A DNA stretch of 59,801 nucleotides, taken from contig JAIXOU010000043.1 of the NCBI GenBank assembly GCA_027486585.1, forward strand, positions 1-59,801, given 5' to 3'. Source of the stretch: Verrucomicrobiaceae bacterium. Its GTDB lineage: Bacteria; Verrucomicrobiota; Verrucomicrobiia; Verrucomicrobiales; Verrucomicrobiaceae. Shown here piece after piece: positions 47,327 through 56,264 of this stretch; within the stretch, counting starts at the first letter, position 1, and each line of letters begins with the position of its first letter. The notes beneath the pieces are model-generated. The model was not told the origin of the DNA. It made no database searches and was given only the letters and a program-made list of their open reading frames with translations. The translations under genes and the position numbers were made by a program.

Positions 47327-49837
47327 ATGTCACCTCTGCACAAAACACACTCCTTTCAGTCCAAGCTCAAACGAGTTCTATTCGTGAGCCTTATCTTCCT
47401 TTGCCCAGCAGACAAATTGCTGGCACTCGATAGCCCGCATCCAGGTGCGGTGATCTACGAGAAAATGTGCACTGAATGTCACGGTAAAGATGGACAAGGT
47501 GTGGACGGAAAATACGACGAGCCGCTTACCGGAGAACGCACCCTCGAAGCTTTGATTCGCAAGATCGAAAAGACCATGCCCGAGGATAAAGAGGGCACTT
47601 GTGTCGGAGAGGATGCCAAAGCCGTGGCCTCCTACATTTACGACGCTTTTTATTCCGTTGCAGCCCAGGCTAAATTGAGTCCGCCAGTGAAAGACCTCAC
47701 ACGGCTGACGATTTCCCAGTATAGAAACTCTATCATGGACTTAGTGGGTCGATTTCACAATGGACCGGGCTATGATCGTCCGATCACCGCTGAACGGGGT
47801 CTAAAGGGGTTTTATCGTGGTTTTGAACTACCCAAGCCAGAAGCACCCAAGCCTGTCGAAAGGTTGGCAGAAGAAAAGCAGCTGGAGGAACTCAAGGCAG
47901 CAAAAGCTGACGAAAAAAGAATTGCTGAAGCCACCAAAGCTCTCAAGAAAGCTATCGAACGACAGAAACAAAAACAGCGCAAAGAGGAAGAGGAAAAAGA
48001 AAACAAACGCAAGCGCACACAATTCGAGCGGCTGGAAACAAAGATTGCCTTCCATTTCGGAAGTGATAGCCCCGATAAGGCCAAGCTTGTCGCCAGTGAA
48101 TTCAATAATCGATGGGATGGAAGCGTCGTCGCCAATGAAACCGGCATTTATGAATTCATGGTGAAGACGGAAAACGGCGTGCGTCTTTTCGTCAATGACG
48201 ATGTAGAGCCACTTATCGACGGATGGGTCAGCAACGGACCCGAGGTGAGAGAGGAAAAGAAGAGCCTATATTTAGTGGGCGGACGTGCCTACCGACTCAT
48301 TTTGGAACACTTTAAATTCAAAGAACAATCAGCCTCCGTTGAACTCTGGTGGAAGCCGCCTCATGGAGCTATTGAGATCATCCCTGAACATGCGCTCAGG
48401 ACAGATCGCCCTCAAGCTCAGATGATCGTTAACACAGCATTCCCAGCGGATGACCGCAGCGTCGGTTATGAGCGTGGATCAAGCATTTCAAAAGCCTGGG
48501 AACAAGCCACCACCGATGCAGCCATCGCCACAGCAGAACACATTGAGTCCCGAGTAGATCGTCTTGCCGGCACCAAGTCAGATGCACCAGACCGGGGCGA
48601 AAAGCTCAAACAGTTTGCCCTCAACTTCACTGAAAGCGCTTTTCGTCATCCGCTCACTGATGAGCAAAAGCAACTGTATGTAGAGCAGCATTTCAACACT
48701 TCCAAAACAGCCGATCAGGCGGTGAAACGAGTGGTCTTATTTTCTCTAAAATCGCCTCAGTTCCTCTATCCAGCTCTTCCGAGAAATGAGATGCCTGATG
48801 CATTCGACATCGCGTCGCGATTGGCCCTGAGTTTATGGGACTCCATCCCAGATCGTAAACTCTCTCAGGCTGCGGCCAGCGGGCGGTTAAAGACAAGGGA
48901 CCAGATCAACGTCGAAGCTCAACGCATGATCAATGACCCACGCGCCAAATCGAAGATCCAAGGCTTCTTTCATCAGTGGCTAGACTTAGAGCACGCTGAA
49001 AACACCTCTAAAGACCCCAAAACATTTCCAGGTTTTAACAGCGATGTGCTAGCCGATTTACGTGAGTCTCTTTTGGAGTTTGTCGACCAAGTTGTCTGGA
49101 GTGAAAAATCGGATTACCGAGAACTGCTTCAGGCTGACTATTTGCTGCTTAACGAACGACTTGGGATCTTTTATGATCAACCCATCAAAGGAGACGCTTT
49201 TCAGCGCGTTACCTTTGATCCTAAACAGCGCGCAGGTGTCGTCACACATCCGTATCTGCTCGCGTCTATGGCTTACAGCAGACAGACCTCGCCTATTCAC
49301 CGAGGTGTCTTTCTAACTCGGAATATTGTCGGTATGGCAATCAAGCCGCCTCCAATGGCAGTTACCTTTGATGAAAGCCATTTTAACCCGAGCCTCACCA
49401 TGCGGGAGAAAATAACGGAGCTGACACGCAACAACTCCTGCATGTCCTGTCACTCGACCATCAATCCATTGGGCTTCAGTCTGGAGAACTTTGATGCGAT
49501 CGGCCGCTGGAGAACTAAGGACAACAACAAACCCGTAAACGCTGTCAGTGATTTCGCCGATGATGATGGTAAAACCATACGTCTGACTGGTCCGCGAGAC
49601 ATTGTGAATTATGTAGCCAATAACCCAGCTGGGCACCGAGCTTTCATCCGCCATCTCTTCAATCACTTGATCAAGCAGCCGACTCCTGCCTACGGCCAAA
49701 ACATCATTGAAAAGCTGCAACAGAACTTCGCTGCTTCTAGCTGCAATATTCAAAAGCTTATGGCGGAAATCGCATTGATTGATGCCACTGATGGTTTCCA
49801 GTTTGCTGAGAAGCCAGAGCCAAAAGCAACTCCATAG
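47327..49837 (+). CDS. PSD2-family exported protein: cytochrome c, PA14 and DUF1595/1592/1588/1585 domains
   Basis: The ATG at 47327 is preferred over a GTG at 47282 and gives 836 aa. After a signal sequence (about 15-33) comes a cytochrome c domain with CTECH (48-52). A DUF1587-like start (LTISQYRNSIMDLVG) precedes a highly charged coiled coil (about 185-240) and a PA14 domain (about 245-365, GIYEFMVKTENGVRLFVNDD). The DUF1595/1592/1588/1585 block follows, including FHQWLDLEHAEN and NSCMSCHSTINPLGFSLENF. PA14 domains often bind carbohydrate. Such genes usually sit beside a DUF1552 gene, but none is here. Confidence 0.9.
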   Translation: MSPLHKTHSFQSKLKRVLFVSLIFLCPADKLLALDSPHPGAVIYEKMCTECHGKDGQGVDGKYDEPLTGERTLEALIRKIEKTMPEDKEGTCVGEDAKAVASYIYDAFYSVAAQAKLSPPVKDLTRLTISQYRNSIMDLVGRFHNGPGYDRPITAERGLKGFYRGFELPKPEAPKPVERLAEEKQLEELKAAKADEKRIAEATKALKKAIERQKQKQRKEEEEKENKRKRTQFERLETKIAFHFGSDSPDKAKLVASEFNNRWDGSVVANETGIYEFMVKTENGVRLFVNDDVEPLIDGWVSNGPEVREEKKSLYLVGGRAYRLILEHFKFKEQSASVELWWKPPHGAIEIIPEHALRTDRPQAQMIVNTAFPADDRSVGYERGSSISKAWEQATTDAAIATAEHIESRVDRLAGTKSDAPDRGEKLKQFALNFTESAFRHPLTDEQKQLYVEQHFNTSKTADQAVKRVVLFSLKSPQFLYPALPRNEMPDAFDIASRLALSLWDSIPDRKLSQAAASGRLKTRDQINVEAQRMINDPRAKSKIQGFFHQWLDLEHAENTSKDPKTFPGFNSDVLADLRESLLEFVDQVVWSEKSDYRELLQADYLLLNERLGIFYDQPIKGDAFQRVTFDPKQRAGVVTHPYLLASMAYSRQTSPIHRGVFLTRNIVGMAIKPPPMAVTFDESHFNPSLTMREKITELTRNNSCMSCHSTINPLGFSLENFDAIGRWRTKDNNKPVNAVSDFADDDGKTIRLTGPRDIVNYVANNPAGHRAFIRHLFNHLIKQPTPAYGQNIIEKLQQNFAASSCNIQKLMAEIALIDATDGFQFAEKPEPKATP

Positions 49838-49912
49838 GGGAAGCTATCAGATTCTGATCAGCAATCGGCAATCAATCAGTGGCAGAATGCTATGAACTGA
49901 GTATGAAAACGC

Positions 49913-50647
49913 ATGGAATTGATTCGTCGTATTTTAATCACTGGGGCCAATGGAAAGCTTGGGCACGCTACAGCGCGCTATTTTTTGGAGCGTGATTTAA
50001 GCTGCCACGTGTTTCTGGGTGTCCGCGAGCGGAGAGAACAAGCGGAGGCGGTGGTGGCAGACTTTCCCGAGCGAGCCTTTCTTTGTCCTTTGGAAATCAC
50101 CTCAGAAGAGGCTTGGACAGAAGCACTAGCGGGGATCGAGGCGCAGAGTGGACTGCTCAATGTTTTGATCAATAATGCGGGCTATCATGACGATGCGCTA
50201 CTGGCCTCCATGTCGCAGACTCAGTGGTCTGGGGTGCTGGATGCCAATCTAAATGCAGTTTTTTTAGGATGCCAGGCGGCCATGAAACCCATGATGCAGC
50301 AACGTTGGGGGCGTATGATTAACGTGGCATCCCTGAGCGCTCTGCACTCGCCGGCAGGACAGACAAACTATGCGGCGGCAAAAGCTGGCGTCCTAGGGCT
50401 GACACAGAGTTTAGCCAAAGAATGCGCACGGCTGGGAATCACCGTCAATGCGATCTGCCCAGGCCATATTGAAGGTGCTCTGCCCAAAAGCTGGTCGGAT
50501 GAGCAGATTAAAGCGGTCAAACGTGAGACGCCTATGCGCCGCTTTGCACGTCCAGAAGAAATCGCCGCAGTGCTTTTCTTCCTTGCCAGCGCTGAGGCTA
50601 GCTATATGACTGGAACGTCGCTCAAGCTAGACGGCGCGCTCGTCTAG
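49913..50647 (+). CDS. Short-chain dehydrogenase, FabG-like
   Basis: This 244-aa SDR has the cofactor motif TGANGKLG (10-17), NNAG (87-90) and the catalytic triad S140, Y153, K157 (YAAAK). It ends with YMTGTSLKLDGALV, as in 3-oxoacyl-ACP reductases. Paired with a dedicated ACP 53 bp downstream, it probably reduces an ACP-bound 3-oxoacyl intermediate in a specialised lipid pathway rather than in housekeeping synthesis. It is the first gene of a run of four co-directional genes. Confidence 0.9.
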   Translation: MELIRRILITGANGKLGHATARYFLERDLSCHVFLGVRERREQAEAVVADFPERAFLCPLEITSEEAWTEALAGIEAQSGLLNVLINNAGYHDDALLASMSQTQWSGVLDANLNAVFLGCQAAMKPMMQQRWGRMINVASLSALHSPAGQTNYAAAKAGVLGLTQSLAKECARLGITVNAICPGHIEGALPKSWSDEQIKAVKRETPMRRFARPEEIAAVLFFLASAEASYMTGTSLKLDGALV

Positions 50648-50700
50648 TTGATCGCCATTCCTCCCGACACCCCCAGCCCTCCCGATCCATCATCTCCCGA

Positions 50701-50955
50701 ATGAATCTCCGTGCCCGTATTAAAGAAGTCATGGCCAGCGAACTAATGTTGGAAGTCAGTGTGGATGAGATCGGTGATGAGTCGCCGCTGTTCGGACCGA
50801 CAGGAATCGGCCTAGATAGTGTGGATGCGTTGCAGCTTGTGGTCGCCATTGAAAAGCATTTCAAACTCAAGATCACCGACCAAGACAAAGCTCGCGAGAT
50901 CTTAGCCAATGTGGAAAGCATCGCCAAAGCGATCGAAGAAGCAGGGCTGGCCTAA
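50701..50955 (+). CDS. Specialised acyl carrier protein
   Basis: This 84-aa ACP has the phosphopantetheine site in GLDSVDALQLV (S40). It differs from the housekeeping ACP at 42.5 kb in its LMLEVSVDEIGDESPLFGPT start and its alanine-rich end. ACPs of this type occur in aryl-polyene, exotic lipid and surface-glycolipid loci. It lies between an SDR and a flippase-like gene, supporting a dedicated lipid pathway. Confidence 0.92.
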   Translation: MNLRARIKEVMASELMLEVSVDEIGDESPLFGPTGIGLDSVDALQLVVAIEKHFKLKITDQDKAREILANVESIAKAIEEAGLA

Positions 50956-50975
50956 GTTCGGGTCGGGGCATAAGC

Positions 50976-51977
50976 ATGAAAAAGGCTGTATTCATCCTGC
51001 TAAAATTGGGCATCACGACAGGGCTCCTGTGGATGATTTTTCGTGAGCCTGACTTCAGGGCAGCTATCTTGGTGCATCTTGCGTCGATGTTTAGCCATTG
51101 GCAGTGGACACTGGCCGGTCTTGGTTGTGTTGGCTTCTCTACTTGGCTGGGAGCTCTGCGTTGGCATGTCCTGCTCAGAGGACAGAAGCAGGATGTCTCC
51201 AGCGCCGAGGTAGCCCGCGTGACGTTTGTGAGTAATTTTTTCAATATCACCTCTGTCGGCGTCATCGGAGGTGATGCGTATCGAGTGCTAGCGCTCAGGC
51301 AAAAGCATGACTTCAAACGTCTGCCGTTAATGGTGTCAGTCATGTTAGATCACATGCTGGGCATGGTGGGGCTCAGCTTACTTTTCCTTAGCTGCCGATT
51401 TATTTTCAGTGATCGTCTCAGCAGCTTAAGCCCCGAGGTCATGACGATCCTGGATGGCTTTGAGATGTTCATGATTGGCTCACTAGTGATGGTGCTTGTC
51501 TCTGCAATTTCCTTTACCCCCAGACTCTACCAATGGGGTGAAAAACAGTGGCCGCAAATGCTTGGCTACGCGCCTTTGAAAAACTTTGCAACAGCCTGTG
51601 ACGCCCTTCGTCGAGACTGGCGTGGGTCGATACTGGGGACGTTTTTATCCATTGCTCTGTTCACCATTCACTTTCTTTCTTTTTACTGTGCCATTTATGC
51701 AGTGGGTGGCACAGCCCCGCTGATGGAGGTCCTAGCCGCGATGCCCATTGTGGATACCGTTTCGGGATTGCCTTTTTCAGTTTCAGGATTGGGTGTGCGT
51801 GAAAAGACTTTTGAAACGTTGATCCACGCTTTGACTGGCCTACCGCAGGCCATGGCTATTTCGGCCTCTTTGGTAGGTTGGTTAATGGGCGTCTTTTGGG
51901 GACTTATCGGTGGCTTGATCTTCATCAGTGGCAGTCGCCCTAATCTCGTCGATCTAGAGGAGGTGCCTGCACCATGA
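50976..51977 (+). CDS. Lysylphosphatidylglycerol-synthase-TM/flippase-like membrane protein (UPF0104)
   Basis: This 333-aa polytopic protein has about seven hydrophobic helices and matches the LPG-synthase transmembrane/AglD2-type family. Family-typical segments include RWHVLLRGQ and VTFVSNFFNITSVGVIGGDA with YRVLAL. Later segments are SVMLDHMLGMVGLSLLFL and LPFSVSGLGVREKTFETLI. The catalytic LPG-synthase domain is absent. Such proteins are thought to move lipid-linked molecules across the inner membrane. It is four bases into overlap with the patatin gene, so the two are co-translated. Confidence 0.85.
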   Translation: MKKAVFILLKLGITTGLLWMIFREPDFRAAILVHLASMFSHWQWTLAGLGCVGFSTWLGALRWHVLLRGQKQDVSSAEVARVTFVSNFFNITSVGVIGGDAYRVLALRQKHDFKRLPLMVSVMLDHMLGMVGLSLLFLSCRFIFSDRLSSLSPEVMTILDGFEMFMIGSLVMVLVSAISFTPRLYQWGEKQWPQMLGYAPLKNFATACDALRRDWRGSILGTFLSIALFTIHFLSFYCAIYAVGGTAPLMEVLAAMPIVDTVSGLPFSVSGLGVREKTFETLIHALTGLPQAMAISASLVGWLMGVFWGLIGGLIFISGSRPNLVDLEEVPAP

Positions 51978-52822
51978 GCACGCCGCGCTTTGCCATCACC
52001 TTAGGAGCCTCCTTTTTAGGCTATGCCACACATGCTGGTTTCTTAGCACGTCTGCACGAACTTGGTGTTCGCCCGACCCGTGTCGGTGGATCCTCGGCAG
52101 GAGCCATTGCAGCAGGTTTGTATGCCGCAGGTTTGAGTCAGGAAAAGATCCGTGAAGTCGTGACTTCCTGGAGTTTTCGGCAATCGTTTATCAGTCGCAC
52201 TCCATGGCTCAGACAATTTGCAGCTAACACCTTTCACTCCCCCTATCCTGCTCCCTTTAAATCCACGGCCGCGGTAGATTATCTGGAAGGGTTGTTTGGT
52301 GACCTTCAGATTGAAGCATTGAAGGAACCTCGTTTTTTGACTGCCGTCACGGACATCGACAATCGCCAAGCCCATTTCTTACAATCAGGCTCGTTGGCTA
52401 AAGCCATTGTGGCCAGCACCTGTGTCCCGACGATTTTTTCACCACTCCATCATGCCGGCATGATGTGCTTCGATGGCGGCATCGTGCACGAGGCACCAAT
52501 GGACCCCTGGTTTGAGGATGATGCTGTGGATACCATCATCGTGCACCGCATCCATCACACGACACACGACTTCCCGAAGTTCATCCCACTGAACCTCTTT
52601 AAACTCACGGCAGAAGCTCATGGCTGCGCCAGCGAGCAACTCCTGCAATACCGTCTGCGTCTAGCTGCGATTCATCACAAAAAAGTCATCATCACCGAGA
52701 CCACGCATGATCGGCCAGCCTTGTTTTCAGGAAAACGAATGCCTGACTTTTATGAGGCGGGTCAGGAGCAGGCTCAAAGGTGTTATGACACAGTGCTGAA
52801 ACCTTTGCTGACGCAGAATTAA
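51974..52822 (+). CDS. Patatin-like phospholipase
   Basis: This 282-aa protein has the patatin catalytic pattern: an oxyanion-side stretch near the start (GASFLGYATHAGFL), nucleophile elbow GGSSAG with S41, and the dyad aspartate in CFDGGIVHEAP. The usual DGGG-like oxyanion loop is here GASFLGY, which is less glycine-rich than normal. It probably hydrolyses an acyl ester of a glycerolipid. Its place in an operon with ACP and a flippase points to remodelling of a specific lipid. Confidence 0.9.
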   Translation: MSTPRFAITLGASFLGYATHAGFLARLHELGVRPTRVGGSSAGAIAAGLYAAGLSQEKIREVVTSWSFRQSFISRTPWLRQFAANTFHSPYPAPFKSTAAVDYLEGLFGDLQIEALKEPRFLTAVTDIDNRQAHFLQSGSLAKAIVASTCVPTIFSPLHHAGMMCFDGGIVHEAPMDPWFEDDAVDTIIVHRIHHTTHDFPKFIPLNLFKLTAEAHGCASEQLLQYRLRLAAIHHKKVIITETTHDRPALFSGKRMPDFYEAGQEQAQRCYDTVLKPLLTQN

Positions 52823-52833
52823 AGCCCGAACGA

Positions 52834-53802
52834 CTACGAGCTAGACTTTGCGCGCTCAGCGATCAAATCCATAAAAACGGGGCTCGGATTTGCATACTCA
52901 GGATACCGTTTATCGCGCTCCATCGTTGGCAGATAACGCCAATGTTTGTACATCCAGAGCCAGCATTCAGGATTCTTGCGGATGGCTTTCTCAAAGTGAT
53001 CCCAGACGCGTTGAGTTAACTGAGTCACATCCTCATCCGGTTTCGGCTGATAAGCCTCATAAATGTGGGCTTGATAGCGACCTCCGTCGAGAGGCTGACA
53101 AACGCCAGTAATGATCGAAAGACCCAGTCTCCGCGCTAATTCTACATGCAAGGTAGGCACGCAGGTCTTCAGGCCAAAGCATTCAATGACCGTGGCCGAT
53201 TTCCCAGGCTTAATGTTCAGGTCTGTCAGCAAGCCGGCATGACCTTGGCGTTTCAAGGCCTTCATGAGTTTTAGCATAGCATTCTCCTGAGAGATCACAG
53301 TGTGGCCGGAACTCTGCCGAAGACGTGTAAAAATGCCAGTAAGAGCTGGGTTTTTAAAATCCTGAGTCACCATGGTAAAATACACCCCTCGGAAACCCCA
53401 GACGAGACTGACGAACTCAAAATTGCCGAAATGTGGTGTCACCCAGACAGCGCCAGTCTCGCGAGCTTTAGCCTCAGCTTCTGGATCGTCCATGATGATG
53501 CTGACGTGATCCTGCCAGTTTTCTTGCGTCAATGCAGGACTCCAGAAGAGATCTAGAAAAGTGCGGGCAAAGTTTTGATAGGAGCCCACCGTGATGCGCC
53601 GGATTTCTGCCTCAGTCAGATCGTCCCCCAGGGCGGCACGCAGATTTTGACGTGCTGTCCGCCGTCCGCGAGAGTCCAATTGGCAGGCCAACCAACCCAG
53701 CCCACGGGAAACACTCATGATCAGCGATCTCGGCAATCGTGGCATAATCCAGGCAGCCCCAGATACTAGGGCGGTTTCAAAGAAAAATCGGAGGTTCTTC
53801 AC
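52834..53802 (-). CDS. LpxL/HtrB-family acyltransferase
   Basis: This 322-aa protein starts at a GTG and has an N-terminal hydrophobic anchor. The acyltransferase HX4E motif is HFGNFE (H124, E129), with RRTARQNLRAAL upstream, as in lipid A late acyltransferases. The C-terminus (NPECWLWMYKHWRY) fits the same family (usually P-W-H-RW). It transfers an acyl chain from ACP to a lipid A precursor or related glycolipid. It converges on the patatin gene with 11 bp between them and completes an acyl-chemistry locus with the SDR and ACP. Confidence 0.92.
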   Translation of the reverse strand: MKNLRFFFETALVSGAAWIMPRLPRSLIMSVSRGLGWLACQLDSRGRRTARQNLRAALGDDLTEAEIRRITVGSYQNFARTFLDLFWSPALTQENWQDHVSIIMDDPEAEAKARETGAVWVTPHFGNFEFVSLVWGFRGVYFTMVTQDFKNPALTGIFTRLRQSSGHTVISQENAMLKLMKALKRQGHAGLLTDLNIKPGKSATVIECFGLKTCVPTLHVELARRLGLSIITGVCQPLDGGRYQAHIYEAYQPKPDEDVTQLTQRVWDHFEKAIRKNPECWLWMYKHWRYLPTMERDKRYPEYANPSPVFMDLIAERAKSSS

Positions 53803-53844
53803 GTTGGCAGTTGGTAGTTGTTAAAAAGTCGATACGTTGCGTGC

Positions 53845-54843
53845 ATGGCAGTGCCCAACCTCACGAACATTCTCAAGCGTATATTGAAACAGCCAACGGC
53901 TCCGTTCCACGAATATCATGTTCGTGACGAAATTCTGGCTCTTCTCAAAGATTGTCCCAATGTCAAAGTCAAGCAGGACAAGTTTGGCAATCTTTTGGCG
54001 ACCTATAAGAACGGCAAAAATAAAAGTGAGCCAACTTGGGTGCTCGGTGCCCACATGGATCATCCTGGTTTTGTCCGCAATCCCGAGGCAAAGGACGAGT
54101 GGACCTTCCTTGGTGGCGTGGCCAAGCCTGAAGTCGAAGCTGGCATCAAAAAAGGCCTGCGAGGCAAACCTGTCGGTGACATCGCCACATGGAAATTCCC
54201 TGTCAAAATTGACTTCGAGAAGATCGAGGCCAATGCCTGCGATGACCTCGTCGGCTGTGCCATCATCATCGCCACCTTCTGGGAGCTAGCTACGCTGAAT
54301 ATCAGCACCACTTTCCACGCCACTTTCACCCGCGCCGAAGAAGTCGGCTTCCTCGGTGCCTGGCAAATCGCTCAAAAATGGCCTTTTGGTAAAGACGCCG
54401 TGTTTCTCTCCATCGAAACCAGCCGACCAGTGAATGGCGCGGTTATGGGCGGTGGACCCGTTGTCCGCGTGGGTGATCGCCTTTCCATTTTTGACAATGA
54501 CAGCACCGCCGTGCTGATGACAACTGCCAAGGAACAGGGTATCCGCGTTCAGCGATGCCTACTCGATGCCGGAGCCTGTGAAGCTACCGCTATGCAGGCC
54601 GCTGGCATTCGCTCAGCTGGCGTCTCCGTGCCATTAGGGAACTACCACAATCTGGACGAGAAAAAGAACATCGTCCCTGAGTATGTCATGATGAGCGACA
54701 CCCGCGCCCTGATCGACCTGCTCAAAGCCCTCGTGGCCACCAAGCATGAAGGCATTGGCGAGCGCACTATCCGTGAGCGTGTCGAAATGCGCATGGAAGA
54801 ATACGCCCCTTTCATGAAGGCCAGCAAAAAGCACTTCAAGTAA
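53845..54843 (+). CDS. M42/M20-like zinc aminopeptidase
   Basis: The ATG at 53845 (MAVPNLTNILKRIL) is preferred over a TTG at 53818 and gives 332 aa. Metal-ligand motifs in order are GAHMDHPGF, ACDDLVGC, TRAEEVGFLGA, SIETS and NYHNLDE. These supply the two-zinc site of M42/M20/M28-type peptidases, and the EEVG-LGA motif favours M42. It probably trims peptides in the cytosol. No signal peptide is present. It is divergent from the acyltransferase, with 42 bp between starts. Confidence 0.88.
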   Translation: MAVPNLTNILKRILKQPTAPFHEYHVRDEILALLKDCPNVKVKQDKFGNLLATYKNGKNKSEPTWVLGAHMDHPGFVRNPEAKDEWTFLGGVAKPEVEAGIKKGLRGKPVGDIATWKFPVKIDFEKIEANACDDLVGCAIIIATFWELATLNISTTFHATFTRAEEVGFLGAWQIAQKWPFGKDAVFLSIETSRPVNGAVMGGGPVVRVGDRLSIFDNDSTAVLMTTAKEQGIRVQRCLLDAGACEATAMQAAGIRSAGVSVPLGNYHNLDEKKNIVPEYVMMSDTRALIDLLKALVATKHEGIGERTIRERVEMRMEEYAPFMKASKKHFK

Positions 54844-54852
54844 GTTCCTATT

Positions 54853-55926
54853 TTACTTCCGCTCAAAGAACAGCGTGAACTCGTGGCGATTGTACGTCAG
54901 GTGGGTCTGAGCAAATAGCCTCAGGCCTGCCACTGAGGACATTTTGGCGATCTTGCGAAACAGCGCGCAGGGACCATCCACGGATTCAATCTTTGGCACC
55001 TTGAGAGTAAAGACTACCAGTCCTTTGGCCCGCAGATAGGGCGTCAAACGCATGACGTGTTCAATGGATTCTTCAGGTGGACCATTGAGGTCCGAAAGTA
55101 TCGCATCAAAGGTGGTTCCTTTGTCTGGCTCAAACGTAGCCACATCCGCGTGAACGAACTTCAGTCCTGCACGCCCGTCCAGCCGACGATCCAAAGGCGC
55201 GCGGTCGATGGCCGTGACGCGCTGCTCACGCGCAAGCAACTCAGAAGTCATGCCGCCAGGGCAGGCTCCTAGCTCCACCCAGTGACTACCTTTTGCCATG
55301 GCAGGTCGATGCAGCAAAAGATAATGCAGTGCCTCCGCAATCTTTGCCCCAGCTCGGCTGATCGTGTCGGGCGAATCCTGATCAATGTATTTGCTGCCAC
55401 CTGCATACAGCCCATTTGAAGCACGCGGAGTCTGCATCCCACCGAAAAGCCCCTCTTTACCCACTAAACAAAACAGCGTCTCAGCCAAAGGATCTTGTTC
55501 TTCCACCGTCGCTACCTTTAATTTTGGGAAAACCTGCAGCACGCGTCCGCGCAAATTGGAGGCCAGACTCTTGTAATACTTGTCCGGCGATGTCGCGTTC
55601 AGCTGGCCGATAAAAATGGCCTGGGGATTCCGATCTCCAAACTTCTTCAAAAGCGTCTGCGCGGCCTTTTCAATAAAGCCGTCCATTTTCTGTGGATTGC
55701 AGGGCCAGCTATGCTCCATCGGCAGATTCCAGCGGGCAAACTTCGCCACTTCAGACTGCTGAATGCCCTTCGCTGTACCCTCTTTGATCAAATAATAGTC
55801 CTGCCCGAGTCGTGTGTGTGAGCCAGAACCCATTCGCTTCAAGACATCCGCCGCCACTCCTTCGAAAATCTCAGGAATGCGCACAAGCCAGGGGCTTGAC
55901 GATTGGGAAGGTATGGAATCAGACAT
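54853..55926 (-). CDS. rlmM: RlmM-like 23S rRNA 2'-O-methyltransferase
   Basis: The ATG at 55926 (MSDSIPSQSSSPWL) is preferred over 55962 and gives 357 aa, close to E. coli RlmM. A THUMP-like N-terminal half precedes a Rossmann methyltransferase domain with VELGACPGGMTSELLARE (SAM motif I), ILSDLNGPPEESIEHV (catalytic Asp) and VVFTLKVPK (Lys). These are in the positions of the FtsJ/RlmM catalytic tetrad. RlmM methylates C2498 of 23S rRNA. It converges on the peptidase gene with 9 bp between them. Confidence 0.85.
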   Translation of the reverse strand: MSDSIPSQSSSPWLVRIPEIFEGVAADVLKRMGSGSHTRLGQDYYLIKEGTAKGIQQSEVAKFARWNLPMEHSWPCNPQKMDGFIEKAAQTLLKKFGDRNPQAIFIGQLNATSPDKYYKSLASNLRGRVLQVFPKLKVATVEEQDPLAETLFCLVGKEGLFGGMQTPRASNGLYAGGSKYIDQDSPDTISRAGAKIAEALHYLLLHRPAMAKGSHWVELGACPGGMTSELLAREQRVTAIDRAPLDRRLDGRAGLKFVHADVATFEPDKGTTFDAILSDLNGPPEESIEHVMRLTPYLRAKGLVVFTLKVPKIESVDGPCALFRKIAKMSSVAGLRLFAQTHLTYNRHEFTLFFERK

Positions 55927-55983
55927 GCTGTTGCCTCTCGCCCGAGGTTGCGCCCACTGCAAGAACTGGAAAAAGTTTTGGAA

Positions 55984-56150
55984 CTAGGATGTGTTTTAAA
56001 ACTCAGGATGATGAGACTCGGAGCGCCGAGGAATAAGAAGCAAGACCTGGGTGCACTCGCTATGAAAATATACCGACAACCCCAGCAACGAAGCCAATCG
56101 TCCCCCTCCGCCCAAGAGCCATGATTCTGCATGTTTTAAACACGCCCTAG
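55984..56150. mobile_element. MITE-like element with imperfect terminal inverted repeats between CTAG sites
   Basis: The ends of this roughly 165-bp stretch are inverted copies. The left end is CTAGGATGTGTTTTAAAAC and the right end (read inward) is CTAGGGCGTGTTTAAAAC. Similarity continues weakly for another 15-20 bp (CAGGATGATG against CAGAATCATG). Both ends sit in a CTAG, the target favoured by the IS427 group of IS5-family elements, which duplicate TA. It is too short to encode a transposase and no frame inside looks real. It occupies most of the 338-bp spacer upstream of the L,D-transpeptidase gene. A non-autonomous IS derivative is the best reading. Confidence 0.55.
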
Positions 56151-56264
56151 ATCTGAATGGATGATTCAAATACACATTCTCTTTGAATGACTGGCTTCCT
56201 TGTTCCTCAGTCATAGTTCACTTGGATCGACTTTCTCTTTGTCCATTCCAAGAGACACCTATTA

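Noticed and set aside
55839..56132. Minus-strand frame of 97 codons covering the MITE-like element
   Set aside because: It overlaps the start of the RlmM-like gene in another frame and reads through the inverted repeats; composition is not protein-like.
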